From JACKAF01 sp041391485 (GTDB lineage Bacteria; Bdellovibrionota; FAC87; UBA2466; JACKAF01), in NCBI GenBank assembly GCA_041391485.1, contig JAWKNY010000010.1, forward strand, positions 1-64,000: a DNA stretch of 64,000 nucleotides, given 5' to 3'. Under the pieces are notes generated by a model. That model saw only the letters and a list, made by a program, of their open reading frames with translations. It ran no database searches and was not told the DNA's origin. Both the position numbers and the translations under genes were made by a program. Below, piece after piece: positions 1 to 9,476 of this stretch (its first letter is position 1; every line of letters begins with the position of its first letter).

Positions 1-1
1 T

Positions 2-3000
2 TTTAATCCTGAAGTTCTTGATGAGACCACTCTTGGGAACATTGCTAAACCTGGAAGCAAGCTCTGGGACATGAGCCACGATCCGCACTTCCTTAGAGTC
101 GCGGCCCCGTTGTTGAAGGATCCCGCTCTTACTGGTGTGTGGGACAAGGCCAAAATCACCTTTGAGGGCATTCCCGCCCATGAGGGTCAACCGGCCCGTG
201 AAGGCTGGGTCGACATCGCACGCAAGAACCGTCCAGAGCAAAAACAATCTGTCGATTTCCTGGAAGCCCACTTCTTCGGACCCGCGCGCGCGATGGTGAA
301 AGCCGAGAGACCCGACTTCGACACCTTATCGCCTGACCAACAATGGGCGCTAGTGGCAAAGAAAGCCGAAGAAGCTTTTGTGAGCCGGTATATCTTTGAG
401 CAGCTCTACCACGAAATTAAGCTGAAAAAGCACCTTCGCGATAACGTCAAGCCTTTCGCGGACGCCCAGCAGGATATTTTGAACCTCTTTGTGCAAACCC
501 GAGACGAACTCCGAGCCGAGCATAAGGATACCTGGTCCGAAATGCCAACGGCTACAAAACGCACGAAGATTGCGGAACGCGCACGCCAGCTGCTTGCGAA
601 GCTACCAGACTCGACCGATCCCGAACGCAATCGAGCCCGTGCCGCCCATTTCAACGCTTTACTCTCCTATATGAACGAGAGTGCCACGGATGGAAATACC
701 GTGATTTATCCCGATCCAGATCAGTTCCTGGATCGCGTGCACGCCGCCGCCAACATCACTGAGCTGGGACTCCACTCGCCTCTGGATGAACGCCGTCAGC
801 GCCAACTGGCCGAAACTGAAGAGGAGCAGGAAAACCAAATCCGACGCTTCAACCTGCTAACGGCTTCGGCTGATCGCCGCGTGAAAGATCTCCAACTTGA
901 GCAGATGGCGACGAACCAAACGCTCAACTCGCTGTTCAGCATGCTGATGGGCAAGGTCAAAGGTCGGATTCAAAGCAAGCATGTCTCCGCTGCGGCCGGC
1001 GATGACGTCGCCTTTGTCACAAAATTCCGTGGCTTTTTTGATGAGTCTGAGTCCAATCTCAAAGAAGAATTCCTCGGACCCGAGCTGACTGACGAACAGT
1101 GGAAACTATGGGATGACCTAATTGAAATGGCAACCGTCACAGATCCAAAACGACGACTCGCCTCGGATCCCAAAATAAAATTGGATAGCGAACACTTTTT
1201 CGATCTCGCTCCTGAGCTCATTGATCTCATTAGAGAGGAGAGCGGCCATAAGCGGCGGATAGAACGCGAACTCAAAGCCGCCAAGGCCAAGCAGGATGAG
1301 ATCAAGAAGACTGTCGATAAAGTCTTTGGACGCCAATACGGTAGTAATCCGAGGTTGGCCCTCATCGCCGCTCGCAACAAGACCGTTCAGGAAGAAAACG
1401 ATCGGCTCAAACAACTGAACGAATGGGCGCAGGACCTCTACGCGCGGGCAGCTTCTGAGTATGTCGACTATCACAAGCTGTACGACGACGGCATTCCCTC
1501 CGATCCCGCCACTGGAATGGGCAAGCCCAATCCGGAATGGGCCAATGCCTACGCTTTGGAAGCCTTACTCGATTACCGCCGTACCATGCACCGGGGCAAA
1601 CAGTTGGCGGGCGCACTTCAGATTCCCGGCCATACCGACGAAAGTGTGCCCCGGCTTGACGGCAATGATCCCGGTACCGAGCTTGAGAGGCGCGCGATCA
1701 ACGAGTGGATCGACTCCACGCTTGCAGAAGATCGCTTGTTTGGATTTGGAAAAGTGGATCCCAAGGCCCTTGAGCGCGAAATGCTCGCCATCCGCAACGC
1801 GGAGGGCGGAAAAGATCTAGCACCCTACAATGTTTACCGGACCGCTCTCACGAATCTTCAGCGTCGCGGCGCCGCCAGAACCTTTGCCGGCTTTTGGGGT
1901 GAAGAGCACCAAAAAGCCAAAGCCAAGCGAGAGAAAGAAGATCGTGTCGTTCGGCAGCTAGGCAACGCGCGCGTCCAGATGCCCGACGGCTCTTGGCGTA
2001 CGCTCAAACTCGATTGGAACGGATCTACTTGGGATGCTACCAAGCTTGATGTAGCCGCTCTTACATACGGTCTAGCGAACCCCGCGAAAGTAAAATTCGA
2101 AGGGGAGACGGAACCCGTAAGCCTTAGCCGCTTGATTGAAGAAGCCGGTGAGGTTTCGCATGAAAACGTCGACTTGCTTAAACAGATCAAAAACGCCACT
2201 CGCAGGGAGTTTGATAGCCATTACAATAGTGGGCATGCTGGCAAGTTCCAATTCAATGAAAATACCGTAGCCAACATATCAGTGGATCCCGATACAGGCA
2301 TTGAAACTTTCACGTACGAAGATGCCGAACCCTACCGTGCAAAGATCGGAACCGCGCTTGAGAAACTTCGCGAATGCCAACGCGAATGGGGTGCAAGACT
2401 GGGCACGCTGCGAGAACTTACCAACATTCCTGCGGAGGCGGCGATCGTCGGAGACTTCCGCCGCTACGCTGACGTCTATGACATCATGGCGGGGAATCCA
2501 GATAAAAACATTATCCCCCTTCAACAATGTTTCGAAGCGAATTTGAAGGCGTACTACGAGCTGCGAAATTACGGCACCGTAAAGTATTGGGATGAAATCA
2601 AACCCGGCGAAGATCAGAAGGCAGATGGCGGTTATCTACTTTATTTGGAACCCACGCCTGCTGAGGACATTGCGATGAATATTCTCATCGCAACCTTTGC
2701 GATGGAAATGCAGCGCATGCAGACCCATCATGAGAACATGGAGGATCTGGACGCACAGATTCGCGAAGCTTTGGTCTGGGCCGCTGTCGAACTTGTCACC
2801 CTAGGAGCGGGAAAACTTTTGTCGATGGGCCGCATGGGTCTCAAGCTGCTCCTCTACGCTTCCCGCACAGTGCAATGGGCGAAGAACGCCTACCGGGTCG
2901 GAAAGTTTGCGATCCGCACAGCAGGCATGGTCGCCAAGATGGTGAAGGCCGCGAGACTTGCGGCCCGCTTCAACCGTCTCGGCGGGGTCATCAATTACAA

Positions 3001-3094
3001 GTACATGCAAGTTAAGACCCAGTACTTAACTTCCAAAGCTGGCGGCCCTGGAGGATGGAAAGACGCCGTTAACGCCATCTGGGTGGACGGATGA
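2..3094 (+). CDS. Very large unrecognised protein, 5' end outside window
   Basis: The frame is open from base 2, so the ATG at 71 is probably internal and the start lies upstream of the window. About 1,030 codons are visible. The protein is rich in charged residues and Glu/Lys/Arg-rich helices (coiled-coil-like around 810-930 and 1240-1400 nt), with no signal peptide in view. Near the 3' end (about 2750-3000) there is a run of hydrophobic and amphipathic helices (VELVTLGAGKLL, GLKLLLYAS, AGMVAKMVKAARLAARF) that could insert into or lie on a membrane. I recognise no family. The frame closes at 3094, but coding-like sequence continues in another frame from about 3090, so this stop probably reflects an indel and the true protein is longer. 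The next gene downstream is a secreted/anchored protein on the same strand. Confidence 0.7.
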   Translation, partial: FNPEVLDETTLGNIAKPGSKLWDMSHDPHFLRVAAPLLKDPALTGVWDKAKITFEGIPAHEGQPAREGWVDIARKNRPEQKQSVDFLEAHFFGPARAMVKAERPDFDTLSPDQQWALVAKKAEEAFVSRYIFEQLYHEIKLKKHLRDNVKPFADAQQDILNLFVQTRDELRAEHKDTWSEMPTATKRTKIAERARQLLAKLPDSTDPERNRARAAHFNALLSYMNESATDGNTVIYPDPDQFLDRVHAAANITELGLHSPLDERRQRQLAETEEEQENQIRRFNLLTASADRRVKDLQLEQMATNQTLNSLFSMLMGKVKGRIQSKHVSAAAGDDVAFVTKFRGFFDESESNLKEEFLGPELTDEQWKLWDDLIEMATVTDPKRRLASDPKIKLDSEHFFDLAPELIDLIREESGHKRRIERELKAAKAKQDEIKKTVDKVFGRQYGSNPRLALIAARNKTVQEENDRLKQLNEWAQDLYARAASEYVDYHKLYDDGIPSDPATGMGKPNPEWANAYALEALLDYRRTMHRGKQLAGALQIPGHTDESVPRLDGNDPGTELERRAINEWIDSTLAEDRLFGFGKVDPKALEREMLAIRNAEGGKDLAPYNVYRTALTNLQRRGAARTFAGFWGEEHQKAKAKREKEDRVVRQLGNARVQMPDGSWRTLKLDWNGSTWDATKLDVAALTYGLANPAKVKFEGETEPVSLSRLIEEAGEVSHENVDLLKQIKNATRREFDSHYNSGHAGKFQFNENTVANISVDPDTGIETFTYEDAEPYRAKIGTALEKLRECQREWGARLGTLRELTNIPAEAAIVGDFRRYADVYDIMAGNPDKNIIPLQQCFEANLKAYYELRNYGTVKYWDEIKPGEDQKADGGYLLYLEPTPAEDIAMNILIATFAMEMQRMQTHHENMEDLDAQIREALVWAAVELVTLGAGKLLSMGRMGLKLLLYASRTVQWAKNAYRVGKFAIRTAGMVAKMVKAARLAARFNRLGGVINYKYMQVKTQYLTSKAGGPGGWKDAVNAIWVDG

Positions 3095-4657
3095 TGCAAC
3101 CGAACAGGCAAAGTGGGACGAGTACATTAAGAACCACGCGCAAGGTCCCACCGCACTAGATCCTTCTATCGACACCAACGGAAACATGATTCCGGATTAC
3201 TATGAAACGGGGTCGATGCCAGCCGTTGCGCAGCGCTATGCCGACACCGAAGGAGTTTTACAAATCCATGATCACCTTCGCGGCGATGGCACCTGTCATA
3301 CCCAGGCTTGGGCTACTCCCGGCACGCTACGCCGCACTCATTGATCCCTTCTTTTGGTCTGTCGGCAGCAGCTACCGAGAAGTGGGTGCCAAGGGTAGAC
3401 ATGGCTTTGGAAATATTGATTACGCCGAGGTCGGTATACGGGGCGGGACCAGCACACTTTACGGCGCACGATTCCCGGGATTCTTCGCGGACTTTCTTGC
3501 AAATACTGCCGTCGACGTCATGGGAGCTGTCGTCCAGTATCGCCAAAACCAACGCCGACTTGGAAGCGTTCGGTTTGTAGTAACGAACCGGTAGGATCGA
3601 CATTCCTGGGCGTTCCCATCACACCCTTACCGATGCCGTTGGTTCCAACATGGGGATGAACTTCTACTTTGCCAACCAGGCCCGAATGCGCTACAAGGTA
3701 GACAAAGTAAGATCTCATTAGAAAGAATCACCAAAGACCCTTGCGGAATTTCAAAGGTTCAAGCAGAGCTTAAGGTGGACACAGGAACAACGCTTGAGCA
3801 CTCAATCGATATGGAAGGCCGGGATGTCGCCCCAATCTCATCCGTTACGTTGGAGTCCAAGTTACAACCCGGCACCAGCAGGAAAAGGCCGAGCCAACTG
3901 AGATTACCTGAGAGATATGAGCGAACAAGGGCGCTACCGCTCTCCTTGGATGATCTCAAGAGCGACAAGTTTCATGGCAGCAGACGCTCGGTCGACATGA
4001 TTATGGAGAGGTCCGAAAGAGCTGACGGATATTTTTGAGCGATGGGCCACCGATCCCGCCTCTGTAAAAGGTGGGGGATGTAATTGCCTTGGCCCGAAAC
4101 ATTGCACCCACGTGGGAATCCAGACGGGCCCACTTGGCTATCAAACCCGCGAAGGCAGTCCGGTATTTGACTGGTTCACCTCGCGAGATCTTAGCAAGTA
4201 CGACCCGAGCAATCCAGCACACAAAGATTTGTTGGGACTTATCTTGAGAACTATCACTATGGAAACAACCGCCCCGCTTCCCAATAAAGCACTGAAAGAA
4301 GCGGTGATCAGCATGAGCAGAGGCGACAGGCCTTGCTGGGCAAAGGTTTGTCACCGCTCAAACGTTGGCCTTACAACCGCCGGCAAAGACACCGAACGCC
4401 AGGAACGTTTGGAAGGATTTACCCACTTCCTTGAGCTTAGAACTCAGGCGGAAATGGATCTCAATTCAGTCCGCGCAGAGTTTGAACGACTTGAGAAAAT
4501 GCGTGCTCTTTCGGAAGCGCTAAGCACCGGCAAAATCAACTTAGACGACGCCGTAAGCTCTTTTGGAGCTAAGCACGTGGAAAGTGCTTTGGCACTTCTC
4601 CCTCGAGACGAGCAGATGGCCATTCTCCGACGTGATGCACCCGATAGAGGCACGTGA
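3090..4657 (+). pseudogene. Frame-broken continuation of the large protein
   Basis: Coding-like peptide stretches follow one another in changing frames: 3090-3343 (DDATEQAKWDEYIKNH onward), about 3320-3580 in frame 2 (WVPRVDMALEILITPRSVYG), 3593-3718 (TDAVGSNMGMNFYFANQARM), 3730-3890 (VDTGTTLEHSIDMEGRDV), and a long final piece from about 4019 to 4657 that contains a Glu/Lys-rich helix (LRTQAEMDLNSVRAEFERL). No single frame stays open across 3.1-4.0 kb. Either the 3' half of a giant gene carries many sequencing indels, or this is a decaying gene. The peptide composition stays protein-like throughout, which favours sequence error. No family is recognised. Confidence 0.5.
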
Positions 4658-5589
4658 GATCGAACGCGTTGAAAGTCGGAAAAGTGGAGCAGTACGAAAA
4701 CGACACGACTTTGCTGAATACTCCGGACAACGATCCGCGCTTTAAAGATGCGGCCGATGCACAACAGCAGAAGCAAGATGCACGCACCCGAGTGAACCAG
4801 TTGCTAAAGGAACTGATGGATATCAAGGGAGCCGCTGATGCGCAGGTAGTGATTCGCACGGCGGCCGCGCTGCCGATCAAAGGGATGGATCTCAACGATC
4901 CGGTTACCCAGCAGTTTGTGAAATTCATGGCAGATGCCAACAGCCTTCCAGTGGGCTATGTACAGCACGCTATCAAAGAAGGCACTTACGGCGACACGAT
5001 GGTGCATGTTCTCGCCAACGGCGTCAATATTGCTCAGTTCAGCAAAGCCACAGGATTTAACTTCGACACGATGATGCGCGCCTATCCCAAGGCTCTGGAG
5101 GAGAGCACGAAAAACATGTCGCTTCCCGAGGCCTTGCACCCGAACCACTTGTCGAGCCCCGAATTTGGCGCCGCCATCCGCCATCAGGCGGCTCTCATTG
5201 AGGTTAAGAAAGTAGCCGATGCCCCGTCCGCCGATCAACGTGCTGCGAAGATGGATGATCTCGTTCAGCAGCCGTACTTCGCGCGCGGAGAAGGCTACGA
5301 TCTCGTGCCGGTTGAGCACCTAGATATTGGATTGAAACCCGGCAAGAAAGGACCGGAAGCGAAAAAGGTTCCAGGTCCTAATGGAACGACTGTCGTTTCC
5401 GGAAACCCGGAACATCGTAGATTTATCAAGAACTTGGCGCGACGAGCCAACGTAAACCCAGAGAACTTTTTATGGTGGCTGCATAACAATCGAGATAAAA
5501 TGAAACCTGGCACCACCATATCTGATCTACTGACAGAATTTCAAAACAAGGGGAAACCAGGCCCTAGAGTTGTCCCCACTACTAATTAG
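4654..5589 (+). CDS. Unrecognised hydrophilic protein or C-terminus of the large protein
   Basis: This open frame of 311 codons begins at a GTG whose last two bases are the first two bases of the upstream TGA stop (GTGA at 4654-4657). An AGAGG Shine-Dalgarno-like run ends about 5 nt before it. That arrangement is typical of a translationally coupled separate gene. The alternative is that it is the frame-shifted C-terminus of the large upstream protein, since several breaks precede it. The product is hydrophilic, with no signal peptide. It has an N-terminal Gln/Lys/Arg-rich helix, a middle helical region, and a C-terminal basic segment (FIKNLARRANVNPENFLWWL). No family is recognised. It is followed 14 nt later by the 5604 gene. 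Confidence 0.6.
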   Translation: MRSNALKVGKVEQYENDTTLLNTPDNDPRFKDAADAQQQKQDARTRVNQLLKELMDIKGAADAQVVIRTAAALPIKGMDLNDPVTQQFVKFMADANSLPVGYVQHAIKEGTYGDTMVHVLANGVNIAQFSKATGFNFDTMMRAYPKALEESTKNMSLPEALHPNHLSSPEFGAAIRHQAALIEVKKVADAPSADQRAAKMDDLVQQPYFARGEGYDLVPVEHLDIGLKPGKKGPEAKKVPGPNGTTVVSGNPEHRRFIKNLARRANVNPENFLWWLHNNRDKMKPGTTISDLLTEFQNKGKPGPRVVPTTN

Positions 5590-5603
5590 TTGGAGAAGAG
5601 TCC

Positions 5604-6767
5604 ATGCAGAAGAAGCAAATCCTAATCATTGGTATCGCCGGTGTCGCACTCGTTGGCGGGCTCACCGCCTACTTTTTGTCGTGCAAGCCGAAGCTAACCA
5701 TCATCTCGACTCAAGCGCGAATGGGAGAACTCGAGCCGTGTGGTTGCCAGCAAGCCAATAACCAGCTCGGCGGGGTGGCACGCGAAGCCAACGTCCTAAA
5801 AAAATGGGGTCTAGGAAAAAATTCTCTGTTTCTTTCTCCGGGGCAGCTGTTCTTACCCGAAACTTTTATTGAATATGACAAAAAGGAAGACCACTATTCG
5901 CAGAAGGCTTCTTTTGTCGTAAAAGCGATGAACCAACTTGGTGTTCAGGCTGCGTCTATTTCGGCTGAGGACACCGCATTGGGTCTTAAGCGCTTGCAGG
6001 AACTTGCGGCAGAAGCGCAGTTTCCTATTCTGAGTGCTAACTTGCTCGTAAAAGCCACCAAGCAGCCCATTCTGAAGACCCATGAGATTTTTAAGTTTGG
6101 AGAGAACTACACGGTAGCCGTCACGGCCGTAAGCCAACGGAGCAAGATCGGCATGTCGGCTGGAAAAGAAGTCGAGATCCAGGACCCGGTTGAGGCGCTA
6201 CGTCCCCTAATGGACGAAACGTTTAAAGGCGCCAATCTCATCGTCGTGCTTTCGGATCTCAGCGATAACGCACGCAACACCCTGGTAACGGAATACCCGC
6301 AGATAAACCTCGTGTTGGGAGGTCAAGGCAGAGTGGGAAATCACCGAGCTTTCCAGACCAGCAAGACAAGCATGCATCTAAACACGTCGGTCAAGGGCCG
6401 TCAGATGGTGCGCATAGAAGTTGAAATGGGAGCCCCCCAGCAACCGTTCTTCAACAAAGAGTTCGCTAATTTCATTCGTGAAGAGAAGAAGTGGCGCAAT
6501 GAGCGCATTGCAGCCCTTCGCGAGAAGATCAAAGCCGCTGAAGTCAAAGATAAGGCCGCACTCGAGTTTGGTGCCGATAAGCTGGGTTTTGAAGTAGCGG
6601 ACTTAGAGGCTATCCCGGTCGAAAAGGAAGCTGCTAGCCTCAGGTACTCTTCCGAAGTCATCGATCTCGATGCCACGTGGGATAAGCCTGAAAACTCGCT
6701 GGCGCAAATCGTGACGGACTTCAAAAAGACGGTCCACGACATCGCCGTCCGCGAAGCCGGCCACTAA
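5604..6767 (+). CDS. Membrane-anchored metallophosphatase/UshA-like protein
   Basis: Of 387 residues, the first 25 or so form a hydrophobic N-terminal anchor or signal (IGIAGVALVGGLTAYFLSC). A Cys follows it but the lipobox is imperfect. Directly after comes ISTQARMGELEPCGCQ and NQLGGVAREANVLKKW, a pattern I associate with the UshA/5'-nucleotidase-like metallophosphatase proteins found beside periplasmic cytochromes. The C-terminal third is charged and helical (REKIKAAEVKDKAALEFG). GGAGAAGAG precedes the ATG by 4 nt. It lies on the same strand as, and close behind, the large-protein region, and ahead of the CxxCH protein at 7097. A periplasmic location is likely. Substrate and activity cannot be read from the sequence; the usual complete metal-ligand set was not confirmed by eye. 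Confidence 0.6.
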   Translation: MQKKQILIIGIAGVALVGGLTAYFLSCKPKLTIISTQARMGELEPCGCQQANNQLGGVAREANVLKKWGLGKNSLFLSPGQLFLPETFIEYDKKEDHYSQKASFVVKAMNQLGVQAASISAEDTALGLKRLQELAAEAQFPILSANLLVKATKQPILKTHEIFKFGENYTVAVTAVSQRSKIGMSAGKEVEIQDPVEALRPLMDETFKGANLIVVLSDLSDNARNTLVTEYPQINLVLGGQGRVGNHRAFQTSKTSMHLNTSVKGRQMVRIEVEMGAPQQPFFNKEFANFIREEKKWRNERIAALREKIKAAEVKDKAALEFGADKLGFEVADLEAIPVEKEAASLRYSSEVIDLDATWDKPENSLAQIVTDFKKTVHDIAVREAGH

Positions 6768-6970
6768 GGCTTTCGGACCGACACGCTCGTTTACAGCCTG
6801 TTAGCGAAGTAGGCATTTGGCGTTCACGCCCAGTCAAACCCTTGAATCCTTGCGGTTTTCGCCGGTGTTTAGGGTGAGTACAGTGCCCTCTTCATCTTCC
6901 TAAAATCGTATACTCACCCAACACGCAGTAATCCTTAGAAAAACATTTAGAATACACCCCAGAATACGCC

Positions 6971-7004
6971 CCCCGTTACGCACAAAACCCGCCCCGTTAC
7001 GCAC
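6971..7004 (+). repeat. Two 13-bp direct repeats, 21-bp period
   Basis: CCCCGTTACGCAC occurs at 6971-6983 and again at 6992-7004. The starts are 21 bp apart, two turns of B-DNA, so a dimeric regulator would see both on the same helix face. They lie immediately upstream of the -24/-12 element. Confidence 0.7.
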
Positions 7005-7014
7005 GAGCCGATCG

Positions 7015-7030
7015 TGGCAAGCTTCTTGCT
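7015..7030 (+). promoter_or_regulatory. Sigma-54 (RpoN) -24/-12 promoter
   Basis: TGGCAAGCTTCTTGCT matches the RpoN consensus TGGCACGNNNNTTGCW at every fixed position but one (C to A at the sixth base), with the obligatory GG-to-GC spacing. Transcription would begin near 7041, leaving a leader of about 55 nt before the ATG at 7097. The repeats upstream are candidate sites for the bacterial enhancer-binding protein that such promoters need. Confidence 0.6.
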
Positions 7031-7096
7031 CTATAAGAGGGAAATTAGTTTCGTTTTCTAGAGGTTATAGGGGCAATTTTTTTAGGGGGAACCTCA

Positions 7097-9475
7097 ATGT
7101 TGACCAAGATCCGTCCTGCGGTATTTGCAGCTTTTATTATTTTCTTATCCTTCGCACCATCTTCATTGCATGCCGATGAACTAACGGCCTACGAGTGGCT
7201 GAACATTGCGTTGAATGGTGGAGAACTTCCATCAGACAACAAAGACACGGTGCTGTCACTCCTTAAAGGAGATAATGAACTCACTAAGCCTCGTGCGGAC
7301 CTTGTCGACAAGCTAAAAGCCTACACCACAGGGGAAGATGGCGATGTGGCCGGGCAGGCCGTTTGGACGATGGTTGAGAACGGTCTTAAGAAGTTGATCG
7401 CGGATGTGGACATGAACCAAACCCATTACGCTGCGGTTATTTCAGAAGCAGGAAAAAGACAAATCACCCTTGCAGACGTTCTCGCTGGTCTAAAAGCGAA
7501 TGGTGACGATGTAAAGAATTGCTTGGAACCTGGGACACAGTGGAAAGAGAACCAGTCTGCTCCGGGGCTGTAACCCCAAGAAGTTTTTGACGGCTCAGCT
7601 CGCCGGGAACCGCAGAAAGATTTGTTGCAGAAGACGACACGCACGGGAAAAACTGGCCCACCAAAAGGGCGTCCGGGCGAAACACTCTTCCATTTGCCGC
7701 CAAACTTTGGAACGCACTGAGTGATGAAGAACGAGCCGCCTCCCTGGCGGAAAACTGCTCGGAAAGTATGCCGATGTGATTGCGGAGAAAGCTGGGACAG
7801 CTGCGGAGGCAATGTCGGCGTTGTCGTAGCTGCATGAAGCTCGCGGAACATATCCCAGCGGCTCTCAAGCGTTGATACCGAGGGTAAGTTAGCCGAGCTC
7901 GGAATTCCGAAAGATGACAACAAGTACGAGTTCTTGCGTGGCTTCGTCGAGGCTAAAGACAAAGATGATCAATCACTTTATACCGACGCTCTTGACGAAA
8001 GCCGATCCAACTTGGAACGCCAGGTCGCCAAGGCTGAGTTCGATCGCCGTAAAGCGCTCAACAAGCAAAAGTTTGAAGATTTTAAGAACATGCGGAGCGA
8101 TCTGGTTCAATACTACGGTGGTAGTACGGACAGTCTAAGCCATCCCAACTGGAGCAAGTGGGACGACAACAAGAAAAAAGAAGAAATGAAAAAGGCGGCG
8201 ACTGGATTTGCGACGCTTTTGGGTACGGTTTCGGACCTCGGCCCCTTGAAAGAACGCAAAACCAAAGAAGGTTTGTACGATCAACAACTGGGTACCGCCG
8301 CTGAGCTTGCAGAAATGATTCGAAAAGGTGAAATCAGCATCCCAGAAGGCAAATCCGGATGGGACGATGTAGTCTTCAAGCGAAGCTCAGATAAGCCGAC
8401 CGGAGATGCGCCTAAGGATGCTTTCAAAAAGCAGTTTATTCTCGACTATCTCAAAGTGCACGGAGATAACTTGAAATTTGAAGCTTGCGTGGATGCCGTA
8501 AACGCTGGGCCCTCTAATGGGAAGTTTGAGGAATGCAAAAAATACCTCAATGATAACTACAGCGGCGCCAACTTGCAGGATTACATTAACACCAAGCTCG
8601 GCGGCGATGACAAGGACAAGGTCCAGGCTGCCCGCACAGTAGTAGCAACAGGTCTTAAAAAGGACGGCAATGCTTACGTGATGGATGTGGACGTGGCTGA
8701 CACCAATGCCGTCCACCTCACCGATCCCGCAACCGGCAAACCGCTTGCGGATCAAGCGGCCGCTACAAAACTGCCGCGAGGCATTCGGCTCGTGGTCGGT
8801 AAAGAAGGCGACAAGCCTGAAGATATTGTGGGACAAGTGTTGGCCTCACTGGAACATTTCGCCCAGGACAAATCGCCTGCAGGTGATACGTTTAGCCCGG
8901 AGGCTTTCCGGGGAACCGGATGGGAAGAGAAAAAACCGCGTGGCCGTCTAGACAGCATCGGTCTTGTTGCCGCCAACCAACCGGTGGAGCGGGCTAAGGT
9001 CGCTCAGGTCTACTATACGAACGAAGGCGACGATCTGAAGAACTGGAGTGCAGCCGGCTTGAAGTACGATGAACCGCCTAAGGTTAAGAAAGCGGACCTA
9101 GCCGTACCGGCAGATAGGAAACCGGTTTGGTTGCCCGTGGATCCTAAGACCGTAACGCCGCCGCCCAAGACGGAAACAACGCCCGGCAAAGTTACCTTGG
9201 CGACCTTTCCGACGGCCAAAGCTGCCGATGCCACGCGCATCACGCAAGCGATAACGTCAAATGCAAAGGCGTGCGCAAAGTGCCACAACTCTAGCCAAAC
9301 CGCTCAGATGCCACCCATTCCGGATCTCGCCGGACTCAACACGCAGATGCGTGAGAGCGGCGAAGACCCCGCGGCATTGATGACTCGAATGGTTAAGAAG
9401 ACGGCTCTGACACCACAAGAGAAAACGGCTTTGGAGGCATCGCTGCTACAGTTCGTCCAGGCGGGCAACCAGTAG
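7097..9475 (+). CDS. Periplasmic protein with C-terminal CxxCH haem site, frame-broken
   Basis: A clear signal peptide (FAAFIIFLSFAPSSLHA) starts the protein at 7097 behind an AGGGGGA ribosome site. The first frame closes at 7573 and the main frame resumes from about 7868. Between them coding-like pieces in other frames (KKFLTAQLAGNRRK, WNALSDEERAASLAENCSE, YADVIAEKAGTAAEAMSAL) show that one gene of about 790 codons has been cut by several indels. The C-terminus carries ACAKCHNSS, a CxxCH c-type haem attachment motif, followed by PPIPDLAGLNTQM and a helical end, as in small cytochrome c domains. A proline-rich linker (TPPPKTETTPG) precedes it. The rest is not recognised. The stop at 9473-9475 abuts the convergent stop of the 9477 gene. 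Confidence 0.7.
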
Positions 9476-9476
9476 C

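Larger units (their letters stand above)
6768..7096. other. 329-bp intergenic regulatory region
   Basis: No gene is seen here. The stretch holds a 9-bp inverted repeat (GGGTGAGTA at 6872-6880 and TACTCACCC at 6911-6919), two 13-bp direct repeats (CCCCGTTACGCAC at 6971-6983 and 6992-7004), a partial repeat GAATAC-AC/GC-CCC at 6950-6970, and a -24/-12 promoter at 7015-7030. Together these look like activator sites upstream of a sigma-54 promoter for the 7097 gene. A small GGCG-TTCA-CGCC hairpin at 6819-6830 lacks a T-run, so I do not call it a terminator. Confidence 0.55.
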
